From positions 3,100,001 through 3,164,000 of the forward strand of contig CALOCN010000014.1 in NCBI GenBank assembly GCA_942491735.1: DNA of 64,000 bases, given 5' to 3'. This stretch comes from CALOCN01 sp942491735. GTDB taxonomy: Bacteria > Eisenbacteria > RBG-16-71-46 > JABDJR01. Each line of letters begins with the position of its first letter. The first letter of the stretch is position 1. Shown here piece by piece: positions 54,542 through 63,819 of the stretch. The position numbers were made by a program, and so were the translations under genes. The notes under the pieces were generated by a model. The model was not told the DNA's origin, searched no databases, and saw only the letters and a program-made list of their open reading frames with translations.

Positions 54542-55513
54542 TTACGCGGTTCCGGGGCCCTCGTCCACCGCGCGCGGGCCCAGAAGCCACTCCTCGTCCA
54601 CGGTGACGCTCCCCACCAGGGCCTCCATGGAGTCCATCCCGTGCCGGACCAGGTAGCCCCCCAGCCCGTCCACGATGCGGGCCGGGGTAGTGGGATCGGC
54701 GTAGACCGCGGTCCCCACCTGCACCGCCTTGCACCCCGCGATGAGGAACTGCAGGGCATCGTCCGTGGTCCCGATGCCCCCGATCCCGATCACATCGCAG
54801 CCCAGGACCCGCAGTAGCTCCCAGCATTTGACCAGGGCCACCGGCCGGATGGCCGGACCGCTGAGACCACCCACACCCCGCTTGAGCACCGGGACCCGGC
54901 GCTCCACGTCCAGGGTCATCCCCAGCAGGGTGTTGATCGCGGCGAGACCGTCCGCCCCGGCATCCAGACAGGCCTTCCCCACATCGCTGATCCGGGTCAC
55001 GTTCGGGGTCAGCTTGGCCCACACCGGCTTGCGCGTCACCGCACGCACCGCGGTCACCACCTGCGCGGCCAGGTGCGGGTGGGTGCTCATGTCGAGCCCC
55101 CCCTCCTTCACGTTGGGACAGGAGATGTTGAGTTCCAGGGCGTCGCAGCGGGGAACGGCGTCCAGGCGCTCGGCGAGGCGTGCGAAGTCCTCGGGCCCGT
55201 AGCCGCCGATGGAGACCACCACCCGCGTGTCGATGCCCTCCATGAGCGGAAGTTTCTCGTCCAGATAGCGCTCGATCCCCACCCCCTCGAGACCAATCGA
55301 GTTGAGCATCCCGGCCGGGGTCTCGGCGATCCGATGGGGCGGGTTCCCGGCACGGACCTCCTCGAAAATCGTCTTGGTGACCACCCCGCCAATCAGCGCC
55401 GGGTCCAGAATCGGCTTGAGGTCCGCGCCGTAACCCCCTGTGCCGGAAGCAACCAGCACAGGATTCTTCAGAGCAAGTCCGCCGGCGACCATCGAGAGGT
55501 TCGGGCTATTCAT
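54542..55513 (-). CDS. pyrD: dihydroorotate dehydrogenase B, catalytic subunit
   Basis: A 323-residue class 1B enzyme: LKNPVLVASGTGGYG, the catalytic Cys loop NISCPNVKEGG, VWAKLTPNVTRISDVGKAC, GLSGPAIRPVALVKCWEL and GIGGIGTTDDALQFLIAG. The ATG at 55513 (MNSPNLSM) was chosen; it overlaps pyrK by 8 nt. Class 1B enzymes use FMN and pass electrons to NAD through PyrK, encoded immediately upstream. Confidence 0.95.
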   Translation of the reverse strand: MNSPNLSMVAGGLALKNPVLVASGTGGYGADLKPILDPALIGGVVTKTIFEEVRAGNPPHRIAETPAGMLNSIGLEGVGIERYLDEKLPLMEGIDTRVVVSIGGYGPEDFARLAERLDAVPRCDALELNISCPNVKEGGLDMSTHPHLAAQVVTAVRAVTRKPVWAKLTPNVTRISDVGKACLDAGADGLAAINTLLGMTLDVERRVPVLKRGVGGLSGPAIRPVALVKCWELLRVLGCDVIGIGGIGTTDDALQFLIAGCKAVQVGTAVYADPTTPARIVDGLGGYLVRHGMDSMEALVGSVTVDEEWLLGPRAVDEGPGTA

Positions 55514-56321
55514 GGGGCATCCGCTCCCAGTCGATCCGGTGCGCCTCAACCACCGGGCCCTCCACGCACTGCATGAGGAACCGGGTTTCGTCGAGCAACG
55601 GAACCGCGCAGCCACGGCACAGGCCCAACCCGCATCCGTACACCCCCTCCAGGCTCACCTGGCAGGCGAGGTCGTGTTCCTTGGCCAGTGCCGCGGTGTG
55701 TCGCAGGAGAATCTCGGGACCGCAGGCATAGAGCACCGGGTCGTCGGCCAGCCACTGGGGACGACCGGTCCGGATCGCGTCCAGCACGGTCCCGGCGTGC
55801 CCGAGGCTGCCGTCGTCCGTGGCCAGGAGCAGATCCTGTTCCCCGATGCGATCGAGGGCAAAGAACAGGTCGCGGGAGCGGGCGCCGAAAGCAAACCGCA
55901 ACGACGCATGCCCTTGATCCCGGAAGAGTCGGTACAGGTAGAGAAGCGGCGCGGCGCCTCGGCCCCCCGCGACCAGAAGGGCGGGCCGGTCCGCATCCAT
56001 GCGGTAGGGGGCGCCCAAAGGACCCAGGCAATCCACCGCGTCCCCTTCGCGCCATCGCGACATGGCCAGGGTGCCCTCGCCCACCACGCCGTAGAACAAC
56101 TCGACGATGGCGGCGTCCGGGGTGCGTCGGAACTCGACCACGCCGAAGGGGCGGCGAAAGATGGGATCCCGCGCCCCGCCGGTGCGCAGGTTCAGGTACT
56201 GACCGGGGAGCGGAGCGGGATAGTCGGGGGGGAAGGCCAGCTCGAGCCAGAAGAATCCGGGATGCGTCTCACGCTGGCGGTGCACACGCGCCCGGTCGAG
56301 TCGGGGTTCGACCGACGTCAT
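55506..56321 (-). CDS. pyrK: dihydroorotate dehydrogenase B, electron-transfer subunit
   Basis: A 271-residue ferredoxin-reductase-type protein with an FAD-binding barrel (PLPGQYLNLRTGG, RRPFGVVEF), an NAD-binding part (LLVAGGRGAAPLLYL, LYACGPEILL) and a C-terminal 2Fe-2S cysteine cluster in YGCGLGLCRGC plus a later Cys in FLMQCVEG. ATG 56321 has GGGGAGG just upstream. It starts 9 nt after the TPR lipoprotein gene ends. Confidence 0.94.
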   Translation of the reverse strand: MTSVEPRLDRARVHRQRETHPGFFWLELAFPPDYPAPLPGQYLNLRTGGARDPIFRRPFGVVEFRRTPDAAIVELFYGVVGEGTLAMSRWREGDAVDCLGPLGAPYRMDADRPALLVAGGRGAAPLLYLYRLFRDQGHASLRFAFGARSRDLFFALDRIGEQDLLLATDDGSLGHAGTVLDAIRTGRPQWLADDPVLYACGPEILLRHTAALAKEHDLACQVSLEGVYGCGLGLCRGCAVPLLDETRFLMQCVEGPVVEAHRIDWERMPHE

Positions 56322-56330
56322 AGACCTCCC

Positions 56331-58991
56331 CTAGTCCGCGCCGGGTTTGGCGTCGGGATCCTTGGTCGCCTTCGCGTCCTTCTTGGGCGTCTCATTTTTC
56401 TTCGGTGCCTCCGCGTCCTTCTTCGGCGCCTCCGCGTCCTTGGCCGGCTTGACCGCCGGCGGATCCTTCTTCGGCGGCTGGGTCGTCCGGGTGTTCCGCG
56501 GGGACTCCGGGCGGGCCACAGTCTCCGGGACGCCGGCCACCGGCGTCGCGCCCTTCATGACCGGAGTGTATCCGTCGGCCGGCACTTCATGGGGATCCAG
56601 CGTCTTGCCGCTGCGTCCCGTGGGAAGCGGTCGGACCGCCGGCACGGCCGCAACCGGTGCGGGGTCGCCATCTCCCGCCATGGCCGCTCCGGCGGTCACC
56701 GCGGCTCCGGTCGCCGCGGCCCCGGTCGCCGAGACCGTGGCGGGATTCTGCACGACGCCATGACCGGCCGCATCGGCAGGCAGGGTGTTCTGCGCAACGG
56801 GTGCCGCTGCTCCCTGGGGGGGCGGGAGGGACGCCTCGCCCGGCTGACCGCCTTCGGCCGCATCCCGTCGTCTTCGCTCCAGGAGTTCCGCCTGGCGAGC
56901 CGCCATGCTCTGCGCCTCGGCGCTTGACTGGCCGGCCAGGGCGCCTGCCGCGGCCACCCCCGCGGCATCGCCCGTGCCGTTGGCCCCTGCCGTATTGGCT
57001 CCCGCTGGGTCGGCCGGGAGCCCCTGGGCTTCTCGCTGAGCCGCGGCCAGGGCCTGCTCGGCAAACTCCACGCTGTCCCGCGCCGCGAACAGGGCCAGGT
57101 TTTCCGGGTCCCGCAGCATGGCAAGGGTGGGGCCGTAGTAGTCCGCTTCCTCGGGTTCCCGAGCCGGACCCCGCAGGAGTCGCCGGGCGCGACGACCATA
57201 CTCGGTGTTGGCATACTGGCGCATGACGTCGGCGTACTGGGCCCGGCCGCGTGCGGTGTCGGCCATCGCGTAGAACTGCACCCACGCCTGGGCCAACGCC
57301 GCCTTGCCCGCGTAGTCGGATCCGGCGAAATCGTTCTCGATCCCCCGATACTCCTCCAACGCGCGCTCCGGTTTGTCCTGCTGGAAGAGATAGAGTTCCG
57401 CCTTCATGAAACGCGCCTCGACCGCCGCCTTGTTCGCGGACCCCGACGTGTCCTGCGCCGTAGCCTGGAGCCGGGCCATGGTGTCCTTGAGGTTGCGCGC
57501 CTTGCGTTGCGCGGCGTCGGTGAAAGCCGAGCGTCCCTGGGTGGATACCTTCTCGTAGGCTGCTTGCGCCTCGGGAAAGTCCTCGAGGTAGATCTCGCAG
57601 GTGTAGCCGATCTGGTACTGGGCCTCGGCCGCGAACGGAGTGCGGGGATACTCCGCCACCACCTGCTCGTAGGCCTCGATCGCGTCCCACGGGCGCTCCA
57701 TCTTGGCCAGCACCGTCCCCTCGCGCAGCATGACCTTGGCCAGTTCACGTTCCGCTTCGTTGTTGATGTCACGCACCCGCTTGCGTTGCTGTTCCTGCTG
57801 GGCCTGGGCCTGGGCTCGCGCCGCGTTGGGGTCGACCTGGTTGGCCAACTCGGTCGGACTCGGCACGGTGACGCCCTGCGGCAGTTCGTCTTCGTTGTTG
57901 GGAAGGTTCGGATTCCGTGGGTCCGGGGACGGATTCCCGGTGGTGTTGTTCGGGTTGTTCGGGTCGTTGGTGGCAAACAGGTTCGGATCGTTGGGGTTGG
58001 TCGAGGCCGGCGTCGCACCCCGCACGCCCAGGGAGTCCCCGTTGTCGGCCAGGAACTGCCGGGCCGCGATGGAGTCCTGGTAGGCAGCCTCCGCCGCGGC
58101 CTGGAGGTCCGCCTCCAGTTGCTGCCGCTCGGCCCCGCTCATCCGACCGCCGAAGACATTGGGATCGAGGTCCCGCGCCAAACCCACGTACAACCCATAG
58201 GCCTCGTCGAGACGCCCCTGTCGCTCGAAGCAGTCCCCCAGATGGAGAATCGCTTCCTGGCGTTGCTCGGCGTGGGGCGAACGGCCTGCGACCTGGTTGA
58301 AGTAGGACTCCGCCTCCTCGTACTGACCTCGTTCCAGGAGGACCCGGCCCAGACGCAGTCGCGCGTCCCACTCGCGGTCCCCACCCGGGTCGTCAGCGAG
58401 AAAGGCCAGAAAGGCGGCCTCCGCCGACTCGAGGTCCCGTTCGTTCCACTCCGCGTCGGCGAGCAGGTACTCCACTTCGTCCCGTTCGTCGAAATCCGGA
58501 TAGGAGGCCAGCAACGTGGTCCAGGTCTCCGCCGCCGTCTCGTAGTTCTCCAGGGCAAACTCGGTTCGCCCCAGCCAGAACCAGGAATCGGGGACCAGGT
58601 TGCTGTCGGGAAAGCGCTGCGGGAAACGGGAGAATCCCTGGCGCGCCGCGAGGTAGTCCCGCCGCCCGTAGTAGGCCTTGGCCCGCAGGAGATGGGCGTC
58701 GTCCTGCCACTTGCTGCCGGGGTAGTTGGCGATCATCTTGTCGCACTTCTCGATGCAACTGTTGTAGAGGCCGGCCGAGCGGCTGCCGCGGGTGCCGCTC
58801 TGCGCGCTGAGGTTGGCGCCCGCGCGCGCCTCGGTGCGTGCCGCGCCCTCCGCGTCCCCGTAGTATTTCTTGGCGTGGTAGAAGGTGTTGTAGTAGGCGC
58901 ACCCCCCGAGCGAGCCGGACAGGGACAGCACCACCACCAGCGCGCCGGCGCCTCGAAGTGCTCTCCTGATCATCCTGCCCGGTGTCGCCAT
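56331..58991 (-). CDS. large TPR-repeat lipoprotein
   Basis: An 886-residue lipoprotein (lipobox SLGGC, Cys31). AYYNTFYHAKKYY follows the anchor and is a segment I associate with TPR lipoproteins of FCB-group bacteria. YfiO-like TPRs fill about 70-290 and 390-620 (for example MIANYPGSKWQDDAHLLRAKAYY, YEQVVAEYPRTPFAAEAQYQIGY). Between them is an Asn/Pro-rich linker (NPNDPNLFATNDPNNPNN). The C-terminus is Ala-rich and then Lys-rich (EAPKKDAEAPKK). It may act as an outer-membrane assembly or secretion scaffold. ATG 58991 preferred; GTG 58994 is adjacent. A TATATT box lies about 40 nt upstream. Confidence 0.8.
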   Translation of the reverse strand: MATPGRMIRRALRGAGALVVVLSLSGSLGGCAYYNTFYHAKKYYGDAEGAARTEARAGANLSAQSGTRGSRSAGLYNSCIEKCDKMIANYPGSKWQDDAHLLRAKAYYGRRDYLAARQGFSRFPQRFPDSNLVPDSWFWLGRTEFALENYETAAETWTTLLASYPDFDERDEVEYLLADAEWNERDLESAEAAFLAFLADDPGGDREWDARLRLGRVLLERGQYEEAESYFNQVAGRSPHAEQRQEAILHLGDCFERQGRLDEAYGLYVGLARDLDPNVFGGRMSGAERQQLEADLQAAAEAAYQDSIAARQFLADNGDSLGVRGATPASTNPNDPNLFATNDPNNPNNTTGNPSPDPRNPNLPNNEDELPQGVTVPSPTELANQVDPNAARAQAQAQQEQQRKRVRDINNEAERELAKVMLREGTVLAKMERPWDAIEAYEQVVAEYPRTPFAAEAQYQIGYTCEIYLEDFPEAQAAYEKVSTQGRSAFTDAAQRKARNLKDTMARLQATAQDTSGSANKAAVEARFMKAELYLFQQDKPERALEEYRGIENDFAGSDYAGKAALAQAWVQFYAMADTARGRAQYADVMRQYANTEYGRRARRLLRGPAREPEEADYYGPTLAMLRDPENLALFAARDSVEFAEQALAAAQREAQGLPADPAGANTAGANGTGDAAGVAAAGALAGQSSAEAQSMAARQAELLERRRRDAAEGGQPGEASLPPPQGAAAPVAQNTLPADAAGHGVVQNPATVSATGAAATGAAVTAGAAMAGDGDPAPVAAVPAVRPLPTGRSGKTLDPHEVPADGYTPVMKGATPVAGVPETVARPESPRNTRTTQPPKKDPPAVKPAKDAEAPKKDAEAPKKNETPKKDAKATKDPDAKPGAD
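56395..56445. repeat. short tandem repeat encoding a Lys-rich tail
   Basis: Near-identical units of about 21 bp encode the peptide DAEAPKK twice, followed by degenerate copies (NETPKK, DAKATKD). It lies inside the TPR lipoprotein gene. Confidence 0.6.
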
Positions 58992-59181
58992 CACGATGCG
59001 CGGTCTCCCTCTACCAGTAAGCCAATATACGACAGATGCTTAGATTCTCCTACGGGGGGAGGGTCCCCCAACGAGCTACAACACACCCTTCAACCCTTGT
59101 ACTACCCGTGAATCTCCTCGGAGTTCCCATCCGAAACCGAACCAACGCGGGCGCTAACACCCGCTCCCGTGGTCGGTTGGC

Positions 59182-59205
59182 CCCACCGCCCTGTTGGGTC
59201 ACAAT
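59182..59205 (+). promoter_or_regulatory. possible leaderless promoter of the solute-binding lipoprotein operon
   Basis: A TTGG-type -35 just upstream (near 59177-59182), a 17-nt spacer and CACAAT (59200-59205) end 6 nt before the ATG at 59212. No Shine-Dalgarno is visible. The 58992-59211 divergent gap otherwise contains a TATATT box for the minus-strand lipoprotein gene and no gene. Confidence 0.3.
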
Positions 59206-59211
59206 AGCCCG

Positions 59212-60660
59212 ATGAACAAGCGTCACCTCTGGGTTGCCGGCGCCCTGGCCGGGCTGTTCCTTGGCGGGTGTGCTTCCGGGCCCAAGCCCCGGGGGCTTGC
59301 CGGGGTCGGCGCCTGCGCGGTGGGGCCCACGGAGAACCAGGCACCGCGCCCCCTGCGGGTCCTGCTTTCCGACGCGGTGCTCCCCGAGCACGCGCCCAAT
59401 CCCACCAACGAGGCGGAGCGTCTGGTCTTTCGGCAGCTCTACGCCGGTCTGGTGCGCTGGGACTGCGACGGCAAGGCCCAACCCGACCTGGCGCGGTCCT
59501 GGGAAGGGCGCGAAGCCGGTCGCATCTGGACCTTCACCCTGGAGTCGGAGGCCCGTTTCCATGACGGATCACCGATCGACGCCGGGTCGGTGCGCCGGGC
59601 CTGGACCGCGAACGCGGCTCGCCCCCGGGGTGGCGCCGGCGTCTGGGCCTGGGTGGATCCGGAGTCGGTGACCGTGGTGGATTCCCGGCGCCTGGAGGTA
59701 CGGCTGCATCGCGCCCTCGAGGACGCCCCCATCCTGTTTGCCCACCCGGGACTGGCCGTCACCGGCGAGGCGACCCATCGGGATTGGCCGTCGGGATCGG
59801 GCCCCTACCGGGTGGCTTCGGTGTCCGCGAGCCGGTTGTCCCTGGAGCCGGCGCTCGACGACAAGGGACGCCCCCGCGCCCTGTCCCCCATTGACTTCGC
59901 CCTGCGGCCGGGGGATGACGTGCGGGACTGGCTGGCCGAGGCCGACCTCGCCCTCACCCGCCTCCCCGCGGTGCGGGAGTTCGCCGGGACGCTGGGTTTC
60001 GCCGAGGCCGACCTCGGTCCCACCCACGCCTATGTGCTGATCTCCCCCCGGCTCGACGGCGCGGAGCCGGCCAGGATGGACCCCGGGTTGCGTGAGGACC
60101 TGGTCCGCGACGCGACCGGGAACGCGCGGGCGCCCGGGTTCGACCTGTTGTGGATTCCGTGGCAGGAGAGCCCGCAGCCTACCGAAACACTCCTGGGCAC
60201 CCGCAACCGCATCGTCTTTGGCCCCGACGCCGAGGCGCGCCGGTTGGCCGAGCGTCTCAGCGCAGTGACCCGGGCCGGCGACACCGGCGCCACCGACGAC
60301 GTTCTGGCCCGCGTCTTTCCCGATGCCAACGACACGGAGCCGTCCGCGGTGGAGTTGACATCCGAGGCGCTGGCGCGGGCGGTGGGGGACGGGCAGGACC
60401 GCGCCTATGTCCTGGCCCTTCGCCGATTCGACTCCGGATACGCCACCGCGATCGCCGGTCTCAGCGGCGCCCCCTGGTTGGCCGGCCTGCCGGTGATGCG
60501 TGGCGTGGCCGATCCCCAGGCGCTGCAGGGGGCCCTGGCCCCGCTTCTGGAGACCCGCACCACGGTGCTGTATCGCGGGGACCTCGGGCCCTTCCGGATC
60601 GACGGCGACGGGACCCTCCGGTTGGAAGCGGCCGGCGGGCCGGTGGAGCCGTTGCCGTGA
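59212..60660 (+). CDS. SBP_bac_5-like extracellular solute-binding lipoprotein
   Basis: A 482-residue lipoprotein (LFLGGCASG, Cys20). The mature part resembles peptide/nickel-type solute-binding proteins: LRVLLSDAVLPEHAPNPTNEAERLVFRQLYAGLVRW, PDLARSWEGREAGRIWTFTLESEARFHDGSPIDAGSVRRAW, SGSGPYRVASV. The middle and end are diverged and rather short for the family. Its stop overlaps the GTG of the histidine kinase. No ABC permease is nearby, so a sensing role upstream of the kinase is plausible inference. Confidence 0.75.
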   Translation: MNKRHLWVAGALAGLFLGGCASGPKPRGLAGVGACAVGPTENQAPRPLRVLLSDAVLPEHAPNPTNEAERLVFRQLYAGLVRWDCDGKAQPDLARSWEGREAGRIWTFTLESEARFHDGSPIDAGSVRRAWTANAARPRGGAGVWAWVDPESVTVVDSRRLEVRLHRALEDAPILFAHPGLAVTGEATHRDWPSGSGPYRVASVSASRLSLEPALDDKGRPRALSPIDFALRPGDDVRDWLAEADLALTRLPAVREFAGTLGFAEADLGPTHAYVLISPRLDGAEPARMDPGLREDLVRDATGNARAPGFDLLWIPWQESPQPTETLLGTRNRIVFGPDAEARRLAERLSAVTRAGDTGATDDVLARVFPDANDTEPSAVELTSEALARAVGDGQDRAYVLALRRFDSGYATAIAGLSGAPWLAGLPVMRGVADPQALQGALAPLLETRTTVLYRGDLGPFRIDGDGTLRLEAAGGPVEPLP

Positions 60661-62408
60661 GTCTCCGGCTACGCATTCTCCTGGGGTCCTGTCTGTTGGC
60701 GTTGATCCCCATTCTCGTGCTCGGGATCGGGGTGCGGCACGAGGTCACCGCCCGGCTCTCGGGCCAGTACACCGAGAACGTCGAGGCCATGGCGGCCTAC
60801 CTGGAGACCGAGTTCACCGAGGAGTCCTCGGAGCTCGAGGTCAAGCTCACCGCCCTCGCGGCGGAGATCCGCGAGGACAACCGTTTTCGGCTGGCCCTGC
60901 TCGACGAGGCGGGCGGCGCCGACGAGGCTCCCTACCTGCGGGACTTTGCCCAGCGGGCCATGGGACTGATGGGTCTCGCGGTGCTCCAGGTCCAGGATGC
61001 GCGGGGACGGATCCTGAGTTCGGGTCACTTCCGCAACGAGTACGGTCGGGAAGAACTCCAGGTGCTCCGGGCCCTGGCCGCCGCTCCCCAGGGCACCGGC
61101 CTCCTCAACGCCCGCACCCCCGAGGGAACGCTGCTGGGGTTGGCCCGGGTGGACTCGTTGCGGATGGGCGCGACGCGTTTGTACCTGGTCGCCGGCATCC
61201 CCATCGAGCGCCGCTTCCTACGGGGGCTCGCTCCACGCGGGTCGGTCACCCTCGTGCACCCGGGCGGCGTGCGCTCCAGCGACAACACACTCGCGGCGCG
61301 CATGGATTCCGTCCTTGCCGCGGGGGGGCCCTGGCGCGATGCCCTGCCCACGACCGCCTATCGGGTCCTCACCCACCCGGTTCCCATGGTGGTCGCATCG
61401 GGCGAAGACGCGAAGCTGGTCCAGGCGCAGTTCGTGGTGAGCTATCCCCTCGATGCCCTCACCCGGACCACCCGCAACCTGACCCTGTGGCTGCTGGTCG
61501 CCGGCGGGGTGGTCGCGGCCGGTGCGTTGGGCTTCGCGATCTGGCTTTCCTTCCGCCTGAGTCGACCCATCGCGGAGTTGGCCCGGGCCACCACCACCAT
61601 CGACCTGGACCGGCTGGAGACCCGGCTCCCGGCCGGCCGCAGCGACGAGGTGGGCACCCTGTCCCGGTTCCTGGTCGACATGACCCGGCGTCTGCGGGCC
61701 AGCGCGAGCCGGTTGCAACAGGCGGAACGCCGGGCCACCCGGGGCGAGCTGGCGCGCCAGATCAATCACGACATCCGCAACGGCCTCACCCCCATCCGCA
61801 ATGTGTTGCGGCATGTGTCCTCGGTGGCCGAGGAGTCCCCGGATCAGCTTCCCGCGGTCTACGCGGAACGCCGGGCAACGCTCGAGTCCAGCGTGGAGTA
61901 CCTGGAGACCCTGGCCGCCAACTACGCGCGCCTCTCCCCCCGGATGGTGCGGGAGGCGACCGATGTGAACGGGGTGATCCGCGAGGCGGTCCACGAGGAC
62001 GACGGCGCCCGGGTGCAGTTGCGGCTGGAGTCGCGATTGCCCCGGGCCATGGTGGACCCGGTTTCGTTGCGGCGCATCGTGGAGAACCTGGTGCGCAACG
62101 GGATCGAGAGCCTCGAGGGCGGGGGCACGGTCACGGTGACCACGGAGTCCGCGGAAGACACGGTGCGGGTCACGGTGCGCGATACCGGAGTGGGGATCCC
62201 GGAGGAAGAGCAGGACCGGGTCTTCCAGGACTTCTTCAGCACCAAGGAGAGCGGGTCCGGGTTGGGGCTCTCCATCGTGCGCCGCCTGGTTTCGGACAAT
62301 CATGGACGACTGACATTGACCAGCACCACCGGAGCGGGAACCTCGGTCAGCTTCACCCTGCCCCGGGCGACGGGTGCGGCGGCGAGTCCCGGCAAGGAGC
62401 CTTCATGA
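60657..62408 (+). CDS. membrane sensor histidine kinase with HAMP domain
   Basis: A 583-residue kinase. Helix 1 (RLRILLGSCLLALIPILVLGIGV), a ~240-residue periplasmic sensor, helix 2 (LTLWLLVAGGVVAAGALGFAIWL), a HAMP domain (RLSRPIAELARATTTIDLDRLETRLPAGRSDEVG), the H-box with His371 in ARQINHDIRNGLTPIRNVL, and an HATPase with N box IVENLVRNGIESLEGG, G1 DTGVGIPEE and G2 GSGLGLSIVRR. GTG 60657 overlaps the upstream stop; its own stop overlaps the regulator gene. It is NtrB-like in pairing with a sigma-54 regulator. Confidence 0.9.
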   Translation: MSLRLRILLGSCLLALIPILVLGIGVRHEVTARLSGQYTENVEAMAAYLETEFTEESSELEVKLTALAAEIREDNRFRLALLDEAGGADEAPYLRDFAQRAMGLMGLAVLQVQDARGRILSSGHFRNEYGREELQVLRALAAAPQGTGLLNARTPEGTLLGLARVDSLRMGATRLYLVAGIPIERRFLRGLAPRGSVTLVHPGGVRSSDNTLAARMDSVLAAGGPWRDALPTTAYRVLTHPVPMVVASGEDAKLVQAQFVVSYPLDALTRTTRNLTLWLLVAGGVVAAGALGFAIWLSFRLSRPIAELARATTTIDLDRLETRLPAGRSDEVGTLSRFLVDMTRRLRASASRLQQAERRATRGELARQINHDIRNGLTPIRNVLRHVSSVAEESPDQLPAVYAERRATLESSVEYLETLAANYARLSPRMVREATDVNGVIREAVHEDDGARVQLRLESRLPRAMVDPVSLRRIVENLVRNGIESLEGGGTVTVTTESAEDTVRVTVRDTGVGIPEEEQDRVFQDFFSTKESGSGLGLSIVRRLVSDNHGRLTLTSTTGAGTSVSFTLPRATGAAASPGKEPS

Positions 62409-63766
62409 GCGTTGTTCTTGTTGTCGACGATGTCCCGGCCCTGTGCGAGCAGTACGCCTACGATCTGAAACGGATCGGCGGCTACGGGACGCTCACCGCG
62501 ACCTCGGGGCGCCAGGCCCTGGACATGCTGGAGAGCGAGGCGGTGGACTGCATGGTCCTGGACCTGGAAATGCCCGGCATGGACGGGTTCGAGGTGCTGA
62601 CCCGCCTCGCGGAGGAACGGCGCACCCTCCCGGTCATCGTCTACACCAGCACCGGGGACTTCGATCGCTGTGTCCGGGCGGTCAAGCTGGGAGCCCACGG
62701 GTTCATCGACAAGTCGGAACCGGTGGAGCGGGTGGCGCACGAGATCGCCAACGCCCTGGAACGGTCGCGGCTGCGGGGCGAGGTGTCGGAATTGCGGCGG
62801 CGCCTGGGGTCGGAGTCCCCTCTCCTGGGGGAAAGCCCGGCCATGGAGACCCTACGGACCCGGATCGGCAAGCTGGCCCCCATCCCGAGCCCGGTCCTGA
62901 TCCTGGGGGAAAGCGGAACCGGCAAGGAACTGGTGGCGCGGGCGCTGCACACCGGCAGCGGCCGCAAGGGGTCCTTCCTGGCCATCAACTGTGCCGCGCT
63001 CCCGGAGAACCTGGTGGAGAGCGAGCTCTTTGGCCATGAGAAGGGCGCGTTCACCGGGGCGGAACGGCTTCGCCGCGGTGCGTTCGAGTCCGCGGCGGGA
63101 GGGACGCTCTTTCTCGATGAGATCGGCGAGCTGCCCCAGGCCATGCAGGCCAAGATGCTGCGGGTGCTGGAGGAATCGGTGGTGACCCGGGTGGGGGGCA
63201 CGCGCACCGTCGCGGTCACCGCGCGGGTGGTGGCGGCGACCAACCGCAACCTGGATCACGAGGTGACCGAGGGGCGCTTTCGCGAGGACCTGCTCTACCG
63301 GCTCAACGTGCACACGGTGGCGGTCCCGCCGTTGCGGGAGCGGCTGGGGGATGTGCCGCTGTTGGCGGCGCGGTTCGTGGAGTCGGTCTGCGCGAACCTG
63401 GGCGTGCGGGCCAAGAACCTGGACCCGGACGCAACGCGGGTGCTCAAGGCGTACGACTGGAAACGCAACAACGTGCGCGAGCTGCGCAATATCGTGGAGC
63501 GCATGGTCATCGCCGCGGACGGGGAAACGATCGAGGCGGAGCATGTCCCGGACGAGGTGCTGGAAGGCGGACCACGCCCCCAGGGGGGCGGGCCCGCGGT
63601 GACGCTCAAGGATCGCAAGCTGGAGGCGGAGCGCGGGATCCTGGTGGAGGCGTTGGAGCGCAACGACTGGCACATCACGAATACCGCGAAGGAGCTGGGG
63701 CTGGCGGACCATGCGAGCCTGCTCAAGATCATGCGGCGACATGACCTGAAACGCCCGGGGTCGTAG
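62405..63766 (+). CDS. sigma-54-dependent response regulator (NtrC family)
   Basis: A 453-residue regulator. Receiver with phospho-acceptor Asp53 (MVLDLEMPGMDG); AAA+ domain with Walker A GESGTGKE (about 168), GAFTGA loop intact in GHEKGAFTGAERLR, Walker B GGTLFLDEIGEL and arginine-finger region FREDLLYRLNV; C-terminal Fis helix-turn-helix (NDWHITNTAKELGLADHASLLKIMRRHDL). ATG 62405 overlaps the kinase stop (ATGA). It should activate sigma-54 promoters in response to the cognate kinase; no -24/-12 site was identified in the window. Confidence 0.93.
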   Translation: MSVVLVVDDVPALCEQYAYDLKRIGGYGTLTATSGRQALDMLESEAVDCMVLDLEMPGMDGFEVLTRLAEERRTLPVIVYTSTGDFDRCVRAVKLGAHGFIDKSEPVERVAHEIANALERSRLRGEVSELRRRLGSESPLLGESPAMETLRTRIGKLAPIPSPVLILGESGTGKELVARALHTGSGRKGSFLAINCAALPENLVESELFGHEKGAFTGAERLRRGAFESAAGGTLFLDEIGELPQAMQAKMLRVLEESVVTRVGGTRTVAVTARVVAATNRNLDHEVTEGRFREDLLYRLNVHTVAVPPLRERLGDVPLLAARFVESVCANLGVRAKNLDPDATRVLKAYDWKRNNVRELRNIVERMVIAADGETIEAEHVPDEVLEGGPRPQGGGPAVTLKDRKLEAERGILVEALERNDWHITNTAKELGLADHASLLKIMRRHDLKRPGS

Positions 63767-63800
63767 GGAACGAACCCCGGGCGCATCGTACGGTCTGGAC

Positions 63801-63817
63801 CAGGGACCCTATCCCTG
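63801..63817. terminator. weak hairpin between convergent genes
   Basis: CAGGGA (63801-63806) and TCCCTG (63812-63817) form a 6-bp stem with a 5-nt loop, located between the convergent NtrC-type gene and the last partial gene. Confidence 0.3.
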
Positions 63818-63819
63818 TA

